Part shown: positions 36,701 to 51,700 of the stretch, one piece after another
How the letters are laid out: the number at the start of each line of letters is the position of its first letter
Position numbering within the stretch: the stretch's first letter is position 1
From: Ciona intestinalis
Taxonomy: Eukaryota; Chordata; Ascidiacea; Phlebobranchia; Cionidae
Direction: 5' to 3'
Assembly: GCF_000224145.3 (NCBI RefSeq)
Contig: NC_020177.2
Span: forward strand, 4,262,965 to 4,326,964
Length of the DNA: 64,000 bases
Notes under the pieces: generated by a model
Told to the model about the DNA's origin: nothing
Seen by the model: only the letters and a program-made list of their open reading frames with translations
Database searches by the model: none
Translations under genes and position numbers: made by a program

Positions 36701-39700
36701 CGACTCTTCGCAAAATCCTCGTAAAGTTGAAACTGAAATATAAGATTTTGCGTGTCTGAAAATTTTGTGTGGTTCAAATGTAATATGTAGTGTTTTTAAA
36801 AAACGGTTGTTTTAATTTTTTTTGCTGTTTAAATAATGAATAGTGCTCTTTGGAAATGGTTGCTATTAAAAACCCAAAGGGGGGGTTACAAAAAAGTTGT
36901 CATCTTTTTCAGCATATTTTGGTTTAAAAAATCAGATTATAGCGATTGACATTGCCATGTCACAAGAGGATAAATAAGTTACATTCATTAATTCATACTA
37001 CCCAGGTTATAAAACAGTTGTGCTCTGCCACGCGAGAATAAATAGGTACATAGATTTATTCATTATTTAAATTCAAAACTTACTTGCAGAGGACTGAGCT
37101 CACAATAATAATCTTGGATTATCTTTGGAGGTAAATCCTTAAGAACATCCTCTTTCATCCTTCGGAGCATAAACGGGAGGACTTGACGATGCAGGGACTC
37201 CATCGCGATTAATCCTGGAAGATAAAAAGATTTTAAATCTGGGAAGAGAAATTTATGACATTTTATTGTCAGAGGGGGTTGGGGTGAAAGATTTAAAAAC
37301 TTTTTTATATTGGTAACAGACTCAAAAATTTTTTGTGGTTAGAACAAATAGAGATTTAGGGTATTGTTGGGGTAATTCGGTCGGGACCCATGTTGTTCTA
37401 TACAGAAGACGCCTATAAATACTTCAGTATATATAAAAAGGCATTGCTGTTATATATAGTAGTAAATATCCAAGTCCTATTATTCTAAAAAAGATAAATC
37501 TTTTAAATAATATCCATATAGCATTCGGCATTATAAACTTAAACGGGTTTCCCATCCACTTATTATTAAACATTGAAACCAATTACTTGAAATGTAATGT
37601 TTAACTTGGTATACAAACATGGTGTGGAGTAGACAAAGGAGTCACGACTGCATGCAAGGATTTGTAAATGTTTAACTAAATAAACATGTGATGTTATTAC
37701 GTGCTATAAATGCATGAGAATGTTGTATGTAGTTTAAAGTGGTGTAATTTTAACTTTGCGCAAGTTTAATTTTAACTTTATTTTAAAATGTTTAAAAGTG
37801 TAGTTTGTGTTAGATTTTTTATTGCTAAAGCTTTTTTATTTAAGATTTCTACAAGTCCACAAGAGAATCTAAAAAATAATTCTAAAATCTGCAACTTTTA
37901 GCTGAAAGTTTATTTTGAAAGAAGAACAAAAAGGAAAAAAAGATGTATATCATTAAACTACTTCTTCTGTGCGTGTTTACTGTTACCACGGAGACAACAT
38001 TTTACGATAAATATGAAAAACGGGTTTATGATTTAATGGTCGCGGATGAGAGAGTTTACGATGATACGCATGAACGATTTAATGAGAATGAAGTCACAGG
38101 TGACCGTGTATGGAAAAGAGATATAGAGCCTTATAGTGGGGGTGGGGTAAGTTGGTTTATGTTAAATGTGAAAGAAATATTGGTGTTTAGTGCATATTCA
38201 TTATTTGACCCATCAGCTGTTTATGTACAAGGTTATTTATGTTATTTCTATGAGCCCTGAATTGGTAAAACCGCATATTTTTAATAAACACCTAACACAC
38301 ATTTGGTGAACCAACAAGATATATTTTACCAATAACTGACATTATCAGTGAGTCTGCGTTACTCTTTACATTTCCCATACAATTTTTCTCTTTATCCGGC
38401 CAAATTTTTACAATTTTCACCAACTGGACTTTGTTATCATTAGGGTAATGTACCTCCTTATGCTCTATATGTTATATATACTGTATGTTCTATATGTTAT
38501 ATATACTGTATGTTCTATATGTTATATATACTGTATGTTCTATATGTTATATATACTGTATGTACACACAGGGTGGAAGTGATTTAACACAAGATCAACT
38601 CACAATAGCAGAGATACTTGCTATCGTAATATGTAGTGTTGTTGGGGTGGGAATATTTGCCTTTGTTGGATCATGTGTTTGGTACAAGGTATGACTTTTG
38701 TATTTATTACTTTACTTTATGGCAGAATACTGTCTTTGTATTTCAACAAAATCTTTACATTTTTAAGATTAATTTTAAACTGTTTTAGGGCAATTTAAGT
38801 TATATAGCCTACTGTTTCTTTTTTATTAATTTAAAAATATTTTTTAAGGGGGGAGGGGTATATTGTATTTTTAGAGCAAATTCACTTAAAAATAATTGAG
38901 AATATGCCCAACAGGTACACAGAACATCCTCTGCCCAGTCCTTTATACAAATCACAACAGATGCCGATGACAGTACATTACATATGGTGGATTATGATGA
39001 TATACAAATCGAACATGGGAAACTTAACATGAAAGTTTCAGAGGGAGACATACCTTCTGATCACGATGTATAGTATTTTTATGAATTTGCCACCAAACTA
39101 TGTGTTTAATGTACTTTGTTTTGTGAAAATATTTTAGTGTACAAAACTTATTTCAACTGTTATTAAAATATACTTTGGTAAACAATGTTTTAATTTTTGT
39201 CTGTTATTACTACTGTTGCTAAAAATTACTTTGTGTACTTTCATTTGGTATCTGAACTGTTTCTAAAAAACTTTTAAGTTCTACTGTAAATAAATGTTTG
39301 TCTTACTTGCTGTGTCATTTTTTTAATACTTCAAAATTCAAAGACCTATGCCGTTTAAATTCCACATTATATGTAAAAAACCATAATCCTTAGCATGCAC
39401 CTGAATGCCTGCCACTTGTGCAATTCTTAGTGTGTACAAAAAATCACCATCAAATTACCTTCCTCCTGCTCAACAGATGAGCTTTTAGCGTCTCTACTTG
39501 CAATGATAGGTTTGGAATATCTTGCGTTAAATTCTGACTCTGAGCCAAGTAAACCAGGGATTAGGAAATCAAATAATGACCATAGCTCCAATACACTGTT
39601 CTGTGGTGAATAATATGGAAAGTTGTATTAATAATAATTAAGGTAACTTTGTTATGAAGTGGTAAAAGAAGGCGTCAATTCATGTAACGCATAATTACGG

Positions 39701-42700
39701 TAACTGCTTTTAAAAATGCTTAAAAATATTTAGTTTTTTTATGTAAACACTAAACAAGGAAAACAGTGATTCTTAAATTTAATCAAAATAATTAATGTTA
39801 TATAAAAAATGTTATGCAATATTAGGGTTCTGATGTTATGCATAAACCATTAGACTAATTTGCTCAAATAGTAACATGTTTCATGAAATACCTGAACAAG
39901 TCATTTATTTATTATAATAACTAAATTAATATAAAAATAAGAACCACTGACCTGTATTGGTGTTCCAGTTAAAATAAGTCTATGCTTAGCATATAGAGAC
40001 TTGATACATTGGGATAATTTACTTTTCCCATTCTTGATAGCATGGCCTTCATCCAGGACGCAATAATTCCATTTTATTTGACTGAAAATGACAAATTTGA
40101 ACTAATTATTTAAATATTGTGGCGTAATAGGTTAACCCTGATCTAAATCACAAGTCCCATGGTGTACCATAGTTCCTCACACTAATAAAAAGAGGTATAA
40201 TAAGTTGATGCTGCCAGCCTTATTATAAGTCTGATTCAGCTGTGTTTGCAATTTTATTTGGGTGCTGCTATTATTATGGGCGTATGTGTCCTTGGGCAAG
40301 ACACTTAATTATCACTGTTACAACACCTATTTAAAACATACATGGTAACTCATAAGCTGGCATGAGGTATATGAATACCCGTGTTATAACGACTGTCGTT
40401 TTCCGGCTACGCAAGGAGAAAGTCAGTTACATTCATTCATTTAATTAACATACATTAAGACAGTGCCTTATAGAAAATTCATTACCTGAAAAATTCGATG
40501 TCATTTCTTATAACCTCGTACGAAGCTATGACAAGATTATGCTTCTTCACCTCCCCTTGCAACCTGCATAGAAATAGCATTAACCAATATTCCTCAAGCT
40601 CGCTGTCAAGATCTCCTGAATTTCACACAAAAAATATTTTTTACTTGAAAATTTATTTAAAAGTAAACATGTTTTTTGAGAGTAAAAAAACAACTAGTCG
40701 GTCATTTTTGGAATTTTTTTAATTTTGAATATCTTTACCTCAACCGTTCAGTAGGATTGCCTGCATAATGTTGGGGAGTTAATAATTCACAGAACTGCCT
40801 CACTTCTGCCACCCAGTGACCGGTTAGCGTGGGTGGACACACAACTAAAGAAATTAGTTTGCCAGAATGGAATTTTTCATTTTCCTAAAAAATACAGAAA
40901 AAGTTGTAACAAAATTAAAAAAACAAAAAAAGTTTATATTTTAGAGTACAAAATCTTTTTTTCTACAAATTTATTAAAAAAATTACAATTTTTGTCTAAT
41001 TTTAGCCCAAGATAAAAATAAACAATAATTCCAATTACAGCGTGTTATTTTAAACTAGCTTGCCTCACCTGTTTTTTGTTGGCTTGATAAAAATGGTCAG
41101 AAGCCAAAATACAAATGGTTTGCAACGTTTTTCCTAACCCCATATCATCACATAGAACGCCATGTAGTTTATAACGGTTCAAAAATGCCAGCCATTTTAC
41201 CCCGTCCTGTAAAACATGAAAAATACTTGTAATGTAATAAATATAATTTTATTAACAGTTTTTATACATTTTTAAAAGAAATATCAACTACATTCAAAAT
41301 ATGCAAAAAATAAACAAAACATAACAGAAAAAATTGTTTAAAAAACACAAAATATAAATAAAAGTTAAAAACCTTCTAAAATTTCGAAAAAAAAATTATA
41401 AAAAAAAACATGCAAAAAAATACAAAAACAGCTTACTTCTTGGTATGGTCGTAATTTTGCGTTAATTTTAACGGGGATTTTATATTCGTCGAGTGAAGAA
41501 TTGTCGAATAATTGTTCAAGGAATCGTCGGTCTTCCTGTTTTTGCCGGATCAACTCCTCGGGTAGATCGGGAGGATCTGGGATGCCAGACTGGAGAGAAA
41601 AACAGAAAAAGGTAAATGAGAGAAATGAAAAATGTTCATGAGAGAAAAAAGTAAACAAGAGAAAGTAAAATTTGAGAAAAAATATATGGGAGGAAAGATA
41701 GAAATGCAAACTGAAATTCGATATAAACTGACATTCAAGATTAAGCAAAACTATTATATTTACTATCATTTTTAGTTATGCCTTCTTCACCTACATATTT
41801 GAAAGAGCAATCTTTTATAGTTAAAACAAAATTGGTGTCTAACTCTTTGTGACAAATTTCTCCAGCCAATCAAAAACCTGGCCACTCCAAAAGCAATACA
41901 TAATCGTACCTCCACAGGCATGTACTGCACCAGTTGGCCAAAACATTGAGTAGCAAGAAGTCGTGTCTGTGTATCCTGGTCACTTATACAGCCAAGTAAA
42001 GGTACAACCATCAACACAGCATATGGCACAACAGATGTTCCCATCACCTCAATTATATCTGAAACATATATAGAAATGATTAGATGAGGTACTATATGTT
42101 AAATACACAAGTACTTAGTGAGTAAGACACTTAACAGCAATTGCTTCAACCCAGTGGTCACTAATCGAACTGGGTAACTGCTATAGAACATATTTGTAAT
42201 GTACAATTTCTTTGTTCAAAGCCAGCGTACACATGGTTGACCAAATCATGCAGACATAACCATAAACAAGGTATATCAAACCCCTGCATCACTCACAACA
42301 CAAACACAATCAGCAGGCATGTGGAGCAGTCTGACAGTATGTAATAGCACTCCTATACTACATCTCTTGAGTTGCGTCTTCTACTACATAGGCATTATGC
42401 CTGCTAGGTGTAGCCACCACCATTTTTTCTTGCAATCAAGTTTAACTATGTTTTTAACTTTAATCAACTGTTTGTTTTGTCGCTATATATTGTCTTTTGT
42501 TTAAATTATTTTTAATCTTCGCTACCATAATTGAAGAGACAAATAAAGTTATTATTATATTATTACAAAGTAATGTGTATTAGTGATGTACAAGTACTTA
42601 CTTGCAAGTGCTTCAATGGAACCTCTATGCTGGGTGATGTTTTGGTTGTTATCCAACTGGGGCAGAATCTAAAAAACTATCTTTTAGACTTTTAATAAGA

Positions 42701-45700
42701 AAACATTATATATATAAAAAAAAATTGCTGTACATAATCATCATTTATCAACAAAGTTGCATATGTGATAACTTGTAAATAAACACGAGGTGTTTAGAAC
42801 AAAACACTTGCGTTATACTACTGACTTGCCAGCACTTGAGAATAACTACTTACATCCATTCATTTAGTTACAAATTCCAATATTCCAATATTTTCTACTT
42901 TCAATGTCTTACCTTATCCACCACAACTGGCATAATAGTGTTGGGCATATGGTTCGTTAAAACTGCCACACATCGACTACATAGATATCTTATACTGGTA
43001 TGCTCGTGCCACAGATTGCGCAATACTCCAGGTACCAAACCAAAAATCTTAAAAAAGTTTAAAAATTTTGATAATACCTTGAAACTCAGAAAAGTTTAAA
43101 TTAACTACAAAAAAAGGCACAACTATTACACAGTGTGAAATAACCCAGGCTAGCTTTAATGCTTTAGTTTTGGGCAGCTTTTACTTGTTCAGGAAAATAA
43201 GCCAAGGGTTATAGGTTCAAGGCTCACGACAGGTGCTACTTTAACCATTATTCCTGCAACATATTATATTTACTTTTTCTTTCAATTTCTTTCCTTTAAT
43301 AACAGGAACAACTGTTTCAAGCAGAAGCAAGCTTTGGGACAAGAGTGAAATGTCATCTGAATGAAAAATATAGCACTGTCTGGTAAGAGGGATACTTCCA
43401 GCACATAAATATATTTCTTAAATGCATTTAACAAGTAATAATCATGTTTTAGAGTCAGCATAGTCAAAGTAAACTGCATTTCCTACATTTATTAGTGAGG
43501 TTTCCTAGGTTCGATGATTAGGAGTGTAACTGTATTTTAACAATGTCACTACAGATTTTATTAAAAATTTCAAAAATGTGTATATGGCTTGGCCTTATAG
43601 AATATAAATAACTAGTAACCTTGCAAAGTAGAAAGAATCTCCCATACAGTAGGCACCACTTCTAAAAGATTGTCTTCATGCATTTTGATAATAGTTTGAA
43701 TGCAGGTAACAGCACCTGCACTTGAAGTAGCTGGGTTTACCTGTTAGTATTAAAACAAATAAACAATAAATGCAATAAATACTAAAGTATAATAACATAA
43801 ACACATAACAAATGAAACAATACAACACAGAGCACAGACATTTCTTTCCTTTTCATCATAAAACCTAATTTTTTACATTTCCTTTTTTTACTTAACATTT
43901 GATTAAAATTTTTACCTGGTCAGATTCAGGGATATAGTTCGCTGTTTCATCCTCTGCTATGTTTCGTTTTCTTTTTCGGTTGTTTATCTCTGTTTGCAAA
44001 TCGCTTATTCTTCTTAGTATTGTAAGGATGCCATCTCGTGATACAGAGGCTTGTGTGATGTAACATTTGCTTAGAATCGCATCTGTGATGTAACAAAGGA
44101 ATTGGTATAATAGTTAAGGTGAAGTGTCATTTTACGCTAATAAAGACGACCGGAACGGAATGTTGAATTGTTGGTCGGTGAAATTTGTGCCAGAAGAACC
44201 AAAATACATATATAATATGCCTGGTAGCCACAGTATATATATATATATATTGGATGGTTCTAGGTTGGGTAATGGGCCAACTCAAAGCTTGAATTTTAGG
44301 CTCCTAGCTTGCCGTAGAACCTTAACCATATACAATAGAATATGTTGGGGTAATAGGCCAGCTCTGGCCTAAATCTGAGCAGGTTTCGAAATTATAACGC
44401 GGTTTTATACAGGACATCCCTGCTTACCAATAACCATGTCATGTGTGTAACTTTACAGGTAGTTAAAGGATGGTATTTCTTTTTTGGTAAGGCTAATTTT
44501 TCGTACAACCTATCAATAAGCAATGCACTGGATTAGAGCCCATTACCACATCGTAATATTAACATTATTCTATTAACATAGAAACATTATTAACAAACCT
44601 GAAAATTCTTTTTGCACACTTTCATCAGTAGGACACCTAGCGGTAAAAGAAATCATACCAACGCACAAATTTTTAACGAGTTTCGGATTCGGGCACGGTT
44701 GTCTTGACCGACATAAACAGATGAGTCGTGCTACAGAGGATGACACAGCATTTCTGACGGTCACATTTTCTTCATACTATATTGAATACATGTATTTAAA
44801 AATCCTTGTTAATCTTGCATGACAGGGCAACGGTCGTTATAACACAAGTGTTTTGTTTCATACACCTTGTGCCTGCTTACAAGTTACCACATTTATAACA
44901 TTGTGGGTGAAATTTGCGCACTGGGTTACAGAAATAAAAGTTAAAGTTAAGTCTTACCCAGCCACAATGTAACCTATAGAACCTACCTATTACTCCTATA
45001 TTAAAACGGGTTAAAAAATACCTTCAAAGACTCCATAAGTGGTCGTATAATTGGATTTAATTTTGTTGGTAATTTCCAATTATCATCCTTTTGGCCACTA
45101 GAGTGCACTGCGGAGACAATAGCATTCGCTGCAAATGCTTTAACACGACTATCGAGAGTAAATTGAACTTTCAAAGCTTGGTCTGTTAGTTTCATTAACA
45201 AGTTTCTTTGCTCTCGTAAATCTGTTAGGATAAGGTAGTAACTTTCAGATATGAAATTAAAAAAGTTATCACTTATTAATCCTCGCATGGTGGGAGTAGA
45301 ATTATTAAAAAAGTGTCACATTGTGTCTGTGAGGCTCTCGGTAAATGGTATAGGCCATATTTGGCCCATTACCAAAGGTATGAATGTAACTTAGTTATCC
45401 TCGTGTGAAAGGGAAATGGCAGTTAGTTACTAAGTGTGTAACTTTGTGGGAGTTTGATTTTTGAGTATGGCTGGCAATTTAAATAACCCATTATTGACCA
45501 AAGGGTTGAAGAAAATGCCAGTAAATGTCTGGCATAGTTACGCTACTACATAGGTTATATCAATATTAAAATAGGACAAGTTTTTTTTCATTACCAAACT
45601 TCCTAGTCCTACCTTTATCTCTATTCAGTAAAGTGGATGGGACCTGGGTTGTACAGAAGTCTAATACTTCATGGAATGAATAGGAAGATTTAGAGGGAAA

Positions 45701-48700
45701 ATTCTGAAAAACAAACAGCCCATAATGGTAGCAGCGACTAATGAATCAAGTGTACACATACACACATCTATACAATGATATACAATGATAAAGGGGGAGG
45801 AGTTATTGGTAGAAGGAACATTTATTTCAAAATCCAACACAGCAAATTTAAATGTGATCACTAATTTACTATTTAAAAGAATGTAACATATATTCCTTGT
45901 ATAGCAGGACAATGACAGTCACAGGTGTTTTGTTTCATACACCTCGTGCTCGTTAAACCAATTTAAGTTTATTAAAGTCCTTCACATAAGACACATACCT
46001 CAATATCAACTTTCTTGTTCAACAAAGTAGCAAGGAAAGCTTTCATGTCAGTTTGAACGTGAATAAACTGAACGGAAATTTCCGAAAAATAAAACGTCTC
46101 TTCCAAAATTTTAAAAATGGCAGAAAATAATGTAGCTGGAGGGGTTGAGTCAGTTTTCTGTAAGAAAATAACCTTTGTTAAAATGGTGCACAGAAATATT
46201 TAGTTTAAAAAAATGTTGTGGTATTTATACATAACCTATATTATCTTAAGTACTCTAACACCTCATTAATCGCTGCAAACCAACTTTACCCCTCTATCCC
46301 ACCTCCCATGTATCCCAGTCAGCCTACATATCCTTGCTTGGCCACATTATTTAGGAAACCCCACATATGCCTGCCATACTACACTTTTTCATCCAAGACA
46401 ACTAAAATAACCTTGCCTCTGTTACTCTATTCATCCCATCCCATTCTGTTTTATATAGATGAGGTCCTACAACGTTGCAGGCCATGTAAACACCCATAGA
46501 GGCCACCCACCCCTGTTAAATGAGATTCCATCCACCATTGTGACACAACAATGCAGGCAACCATACGCTGAAACGCTGATTGTGACGTCATAAGTAGAAG
46601 AAGATGGTTTTCCACGTTAGTAGTTGTTTGCGTGGGTTGCTCAATATTGTTGTTGCCATGGCAGCATACTGCTCCAATTAAACTAGAAAACAATTTAAAA
46701 AATATTCAAATGTTTATTTTAAAGCTAAAAGATGAAAAAATAGTTGTAAACTTAAATACCAGGAAAAAAGGGGGAAGCTAAAAACAGTTAACCGGATATT
46801 AAATAAATTAAAAATTACGAACTAACAGAATTTTTTGTTAAAAATTTGAATAAACAAAAAATCTTTTCTAAAGTAACCAAGTACCATGCAATGCATTGTC
46901 GCGTTGCCATAATATGTTCGTCACTAGATGGAGATGAAGAGGCGAGTCCACCAATGTGCTTCTTGTGACCTTCAGTTAAGTTGTCGCTGTTTTTCTGGTT
47001 TAAGGAGGTCAAAACCATGGTATTAGTGAAATGTTATGTGTATGGTGCAGTTAAAAACAATTTGGCAAAGTTTTATGTTTCATATACATTGTGGCTTTGG
47101 GCTGACAATTAAAACAACCTATAAGTGACCACTGGGTTGGAGCAATTGCTGTTTAATGTTTTGCCCAAGGACACATATTCCCACAAGGATAGCAGAGTAT
47201 TCTCTCAGGTAAAAGCAGGTGTTTTAAGCACTGTGTAACAGCACCGAACATGGTAGAATAATAGGCCAATCATGGCTTAAGTCCTATGGCCCACGCCCTG
47301 CTGCAGGACCAACATAGAAAAGAAATGGTATGGTAAAGAATCAAAGTGTTGATAATAATAAATACATACCATTCCAGTGTGTTGTACCAGCATAGTAGGT
47401 GGTATAGGGACAGACTCCGGGTAATATGCGAGGTTCAACCACATCGGTATGTAAGGGAAACAAGATGATATTGCTTCGGTGGGGCAACTTCGGACAAAAC
47501 TTATAAAAACCTGAAAAAAAGAAATTTAAAAATTATTATCAAAAAAAGTTTAGATAACAATAAATAAAATTAGTTAAAACTTTGTGTTGCTTCCGTTAGA
47601 AAAAATTTTTATACCAGAAAGAAAAAAGTGTCATGAAATAACCATGCTTTATTGCACCAGACATTTGTTTTTGCGGTCGTGTAAACAAACGTTTTATTTA
47701 CAGGTAGACCCCATATTGGCAACACTTACTTTTGAACTGAGGTCTCTGGTGTTAGACTTTGTTTCTAAAAGGCAACACTGGAGTAAATTCCATGTGGCAT
47801 CACTGGAGACAGATGTCATCCAATCTCTTGCATTCTGGAAAAAAAATAATATGAAAAGCACAAACAACACCCCTTTTTTAGTTTGATTTCAAAGTGTTTG
47901 ATTTTTAAATTAAACAATGACAATAGTAAAACACAGTTACAGTAACAGTTAAGATGAACTTTGGCTCTGCTTAGTTGTATCCCTTACATCAGGGTAATAG
48001 CGAATTTGGCTTAAAACTGGGGAGCAAAAAATATGATGTCATCCTGTTTTAATAGTTAGGGTGACATAACACCCCTGGCCCCCATAACTTTACCCCTTTA
48101 AGTTTGTACACGTACCTCTGAAGCCTCTATAACTACCAGCATTGTAGAAAGTGCAGCTTCTTTCACACATGTTAACACATGGTGGAAGAATGGTAGTAAC
48201 CGCAACACCAAGACTCTGGGTTCAAATCCCTGGCTGGGAAGTAAAATAAAATTATCAGAAATTATTTATTTTTATGCATGAATTGTACAACAATTTTTTT
48301 TAAATAAACACGCACATACAAACCATGCACCTACCATATAATATTAAGCGGTAATGATTTGATGAGCTTTGATAATAGAAGTAGAACAGATTGAGTGGAT
48401 GCTGTTAGTTCATCATATTCGCTCAGTGAGTTCCACAACACAGACAGAAGCTTGTTTAACTAGAAATAAAACTCGATAAAATTTTGCTTTTTTAAAAACA
48501 ACACAAACGCATTTGTAGATTTAAAAATATTTAAAAATTTAAAACTTTTCTAAAGTAAGATAGTTCATGTACGTAGGAAGTTAGGAACCTTGNNNNNNNN
48601 NNNNNNNNNNNNNNNNNNNNNNNNNNNNNNNNNNNNNNNNNNNNNNNNNNNNNNNNNNNNNNNNNNNNNNNNNNNNNNNNNNNNNNNNNNNNNNNNNNNN

Positions 48701-51700
48701 NNNNNNNNNNNNNNNNNGATTTAAACAATGACAATAGTAAAACACAGTTTACAGTAACAGTTAAGATGAACTTTGGCTCTGCTTAGTTGTATCCCTTACA
48801 TCAGGGTAATAGCGAATTTGGCTTAATACTGGGGAGCAAAAAATATGATGTCATCCTGTTTTAATAGTTAGGGTGACATAACACCCCTGGCCCCCATAAC
48901 TTTACCCCTTTAAGTTTGTACACGTACCTCTGAAGCCTCTATAACTACCAGCATTGTAGAAAGTGCAGCTTCTTTCACACATGTTAACACATGGTGGAAG
49001 AATGGTAGTAACCGCAACACTAAGACTCTGGGTTCAAATCCCTGGCTGGGAAGTAAAATAAACTATCAGAGATTATTTATTTTTGTGGATGAATTGTAAA
49101 ACAAAAAAAGACGTTTTTTTATAAAAAAAAATAGTAAAAAATATGTCACAACAAAAACTATATTATTACAAGTTTACTACATATTTTATTCACTTTAACG
49201 GCTGGGCAGTGCATATACTGGACCCTAAAACCCCACAATTACAAGAGTATAAAATCACAATAATTTTGGAAATAAACACGCACATACAAACCATGCACCT
49301 ACCATATAATATGAAGCGGTAATGATTTGATGAGCTTTGATAATAGAAGCAGAACAGATTGAGTGGATGCTGTTAGTTCATCATATTCGCTCAGTGAGTT
49401 CCACAACACAGACAGAAGCTTGTTTAACTAGAAATAAAACTCGATAAAATTTTGCTTTTTTAAAAACAACACAAACGCATTTGTAGATTTAAAAATATTA
49501 AAAAATTTAAAACTTTTCTAAAGTAAGATAGTTCATGTACGTAGGAAGTTAGGAACCTTGCATATATATAAAAACAAGGCCCCTAGAGACAAACCACTAA
49601 TTTAAAACGATGGTAATGAATTATTGTGGTAAAAATATTCTGCCAATAATTTATGTCTTTTCGCTTACACGCATAAATATAAAAGTAACAGCATTTCAAA
49701 GCCTTACCGCCGGTTCTTCTGTCATCAAATGGTCAGTTATTGGTAGCAAACATTTTGCTGAAACATTTCTAACGTCACCGTCTGCGTCCGATAAACCAGA
49801 TAATATGGAAGGGAAACATGCCTTGAATAAATCAGCCTGAAGGTCCTGTGTAAAGTGTGGTACAGTGATTATAGTGTATTGCTCAATAAATAACAACTAT
49901 TTATACTGTTTGTGCAACGACAGTCATTAGAACATGGGTGTTCTATTTCATACACCTTATATCTGCTTACCGAGATACCGTATCACTTTTTGATTAACAA
50001 ATGAATGACACTTATATATGAGGAAATGGGTCAAATCTGGCCTAAATCCCAGGTCTTCGATAAGGATCTTACCCTCATAAAATGGACACCTAATTATCCT
50101 GTGGGGGAACAAAAAGTATAAAACAGTGGTCTTATGTTTGTGTACACTTCAGTTCATACCCGCCTATGAGTTAACACTATATAACTTTGTGGGTAATATT
50201 TTTGCAAATATTCAATGCCCATGGGGGTATTTCTTTAAAATATTATTTCTTACCAGTTTGACAGCAATAATATATTGCACACACAGCATTGCCCCTTGTC
50301 GCAACTCCCATTGTGGCTTGGTGAGCAAATGTAAGAGAACTTTCACAATATCTGGGGATATAAAAAAATACTGTTAGTATATAAATACTGTGCAAGAAAA
50401 TGTTGTATGAATGAATAAAGGTAAATTATTTAGCGGGGCAACAACAATCTTTATAACACAGATGTTCTGTTTTACACACTTTGGCTCGCTTATAAGATAC
50501 CACGTAGGTAACTTTGTTTTGTTTTTTTTTCATGTTTTAAATATACAATAACCTACCAAATATATGATCTTTATGTAGGTGTCCCGCAATGACACCTAGT
50601 GTCTGGGCGCACGATTCTCGAACTGGAGCAACAACCTAGAAGAAGTATTGACCTGTATTAGGTTTGTAAACCAACTAATACAACTATTGTAAACATATTA
50701 AAAATCTGGAAAACAAAACGATCAATAAATACATTTACAAAAGGTACATAAAAAGCATCTAAAGGAACTAAAAAAAAACATGTAAAAACATCTAAAAAAA
50801 TTGAAAAAAAAAGAAGGACAAACAAGCTTCTAAACAGGTAGTTTGTTTCACCTGATCTGATATGTAATCTGCAAAGCGATCAAGCGTGATGACACAAAGT
50901 AACCTAATGGCAAGGTCAGTCAACCATGACTGGTGGTGATCAGTCAACTGGAAAGTAAATTTGTAAGAAACTTGACAGTGAACATGAGGTGTATGAATAC
51001 ATCATGTGTGTCTGGTGTATAAGAAGATACCCATGTTATAACTTAACAGCGGGCATGAGGTGTATGAATACATCATGTGTGTCTGGTGTATAAGAAGATA
51101 CCCATGTTATAACTTAACAGCGGGCATGAGGTGTATGAATACATCATGTGTGTCTGGTGTATAAGAAGACACGCATGTTATAACTTGTTCGTGGGCATGA
51201 GGTGTATAAATACACAAAGCCCATCTCATTTCAACAGCAAACAAAGCACATTATGAAATCACAAGCCCAATTCACCTCATCATAATTCATTCCTCTGATC
51301 TTGCCACACCCCCCTCCATGCTTGATTATGATTTGTCGAAGTGCTATACACGCCCCATGTCTAGATTCCCACAATGAACTTAACAGTAAGTTCATCAAAT
51401 TACTGGAAATCCATTCCATTGGCCACTCTGTCCACTGTGGAAAACGCTTGTGAAAGCAATGCTAAAGTACACACCAATACACAGTAAAGTAAACCAAAGA
51501 TTCCAAAAACTTTCTCTCTTTTTTACACCAATAAAGATTTCCTAAATAGGATATCAAACAGTAACCAAACTAATTTGCTTGCGTACCACAAGACCTCACC
51601 ATACTACAAGTGGTAATCTGACATAGGTAACTATTTCTATAAAGTATAAACCATAAGCTTTCAGAACATGTATAGTGTATATTATATGAAGATATGAAAC

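Noticed and set aside
43282-43479. 65-codon frame in a BTAF1 intron considered as an extra exon
   Set aside because: BTAF1 exons 43620-43740 and 42913-43025 join directly in phase and align with the family without it.
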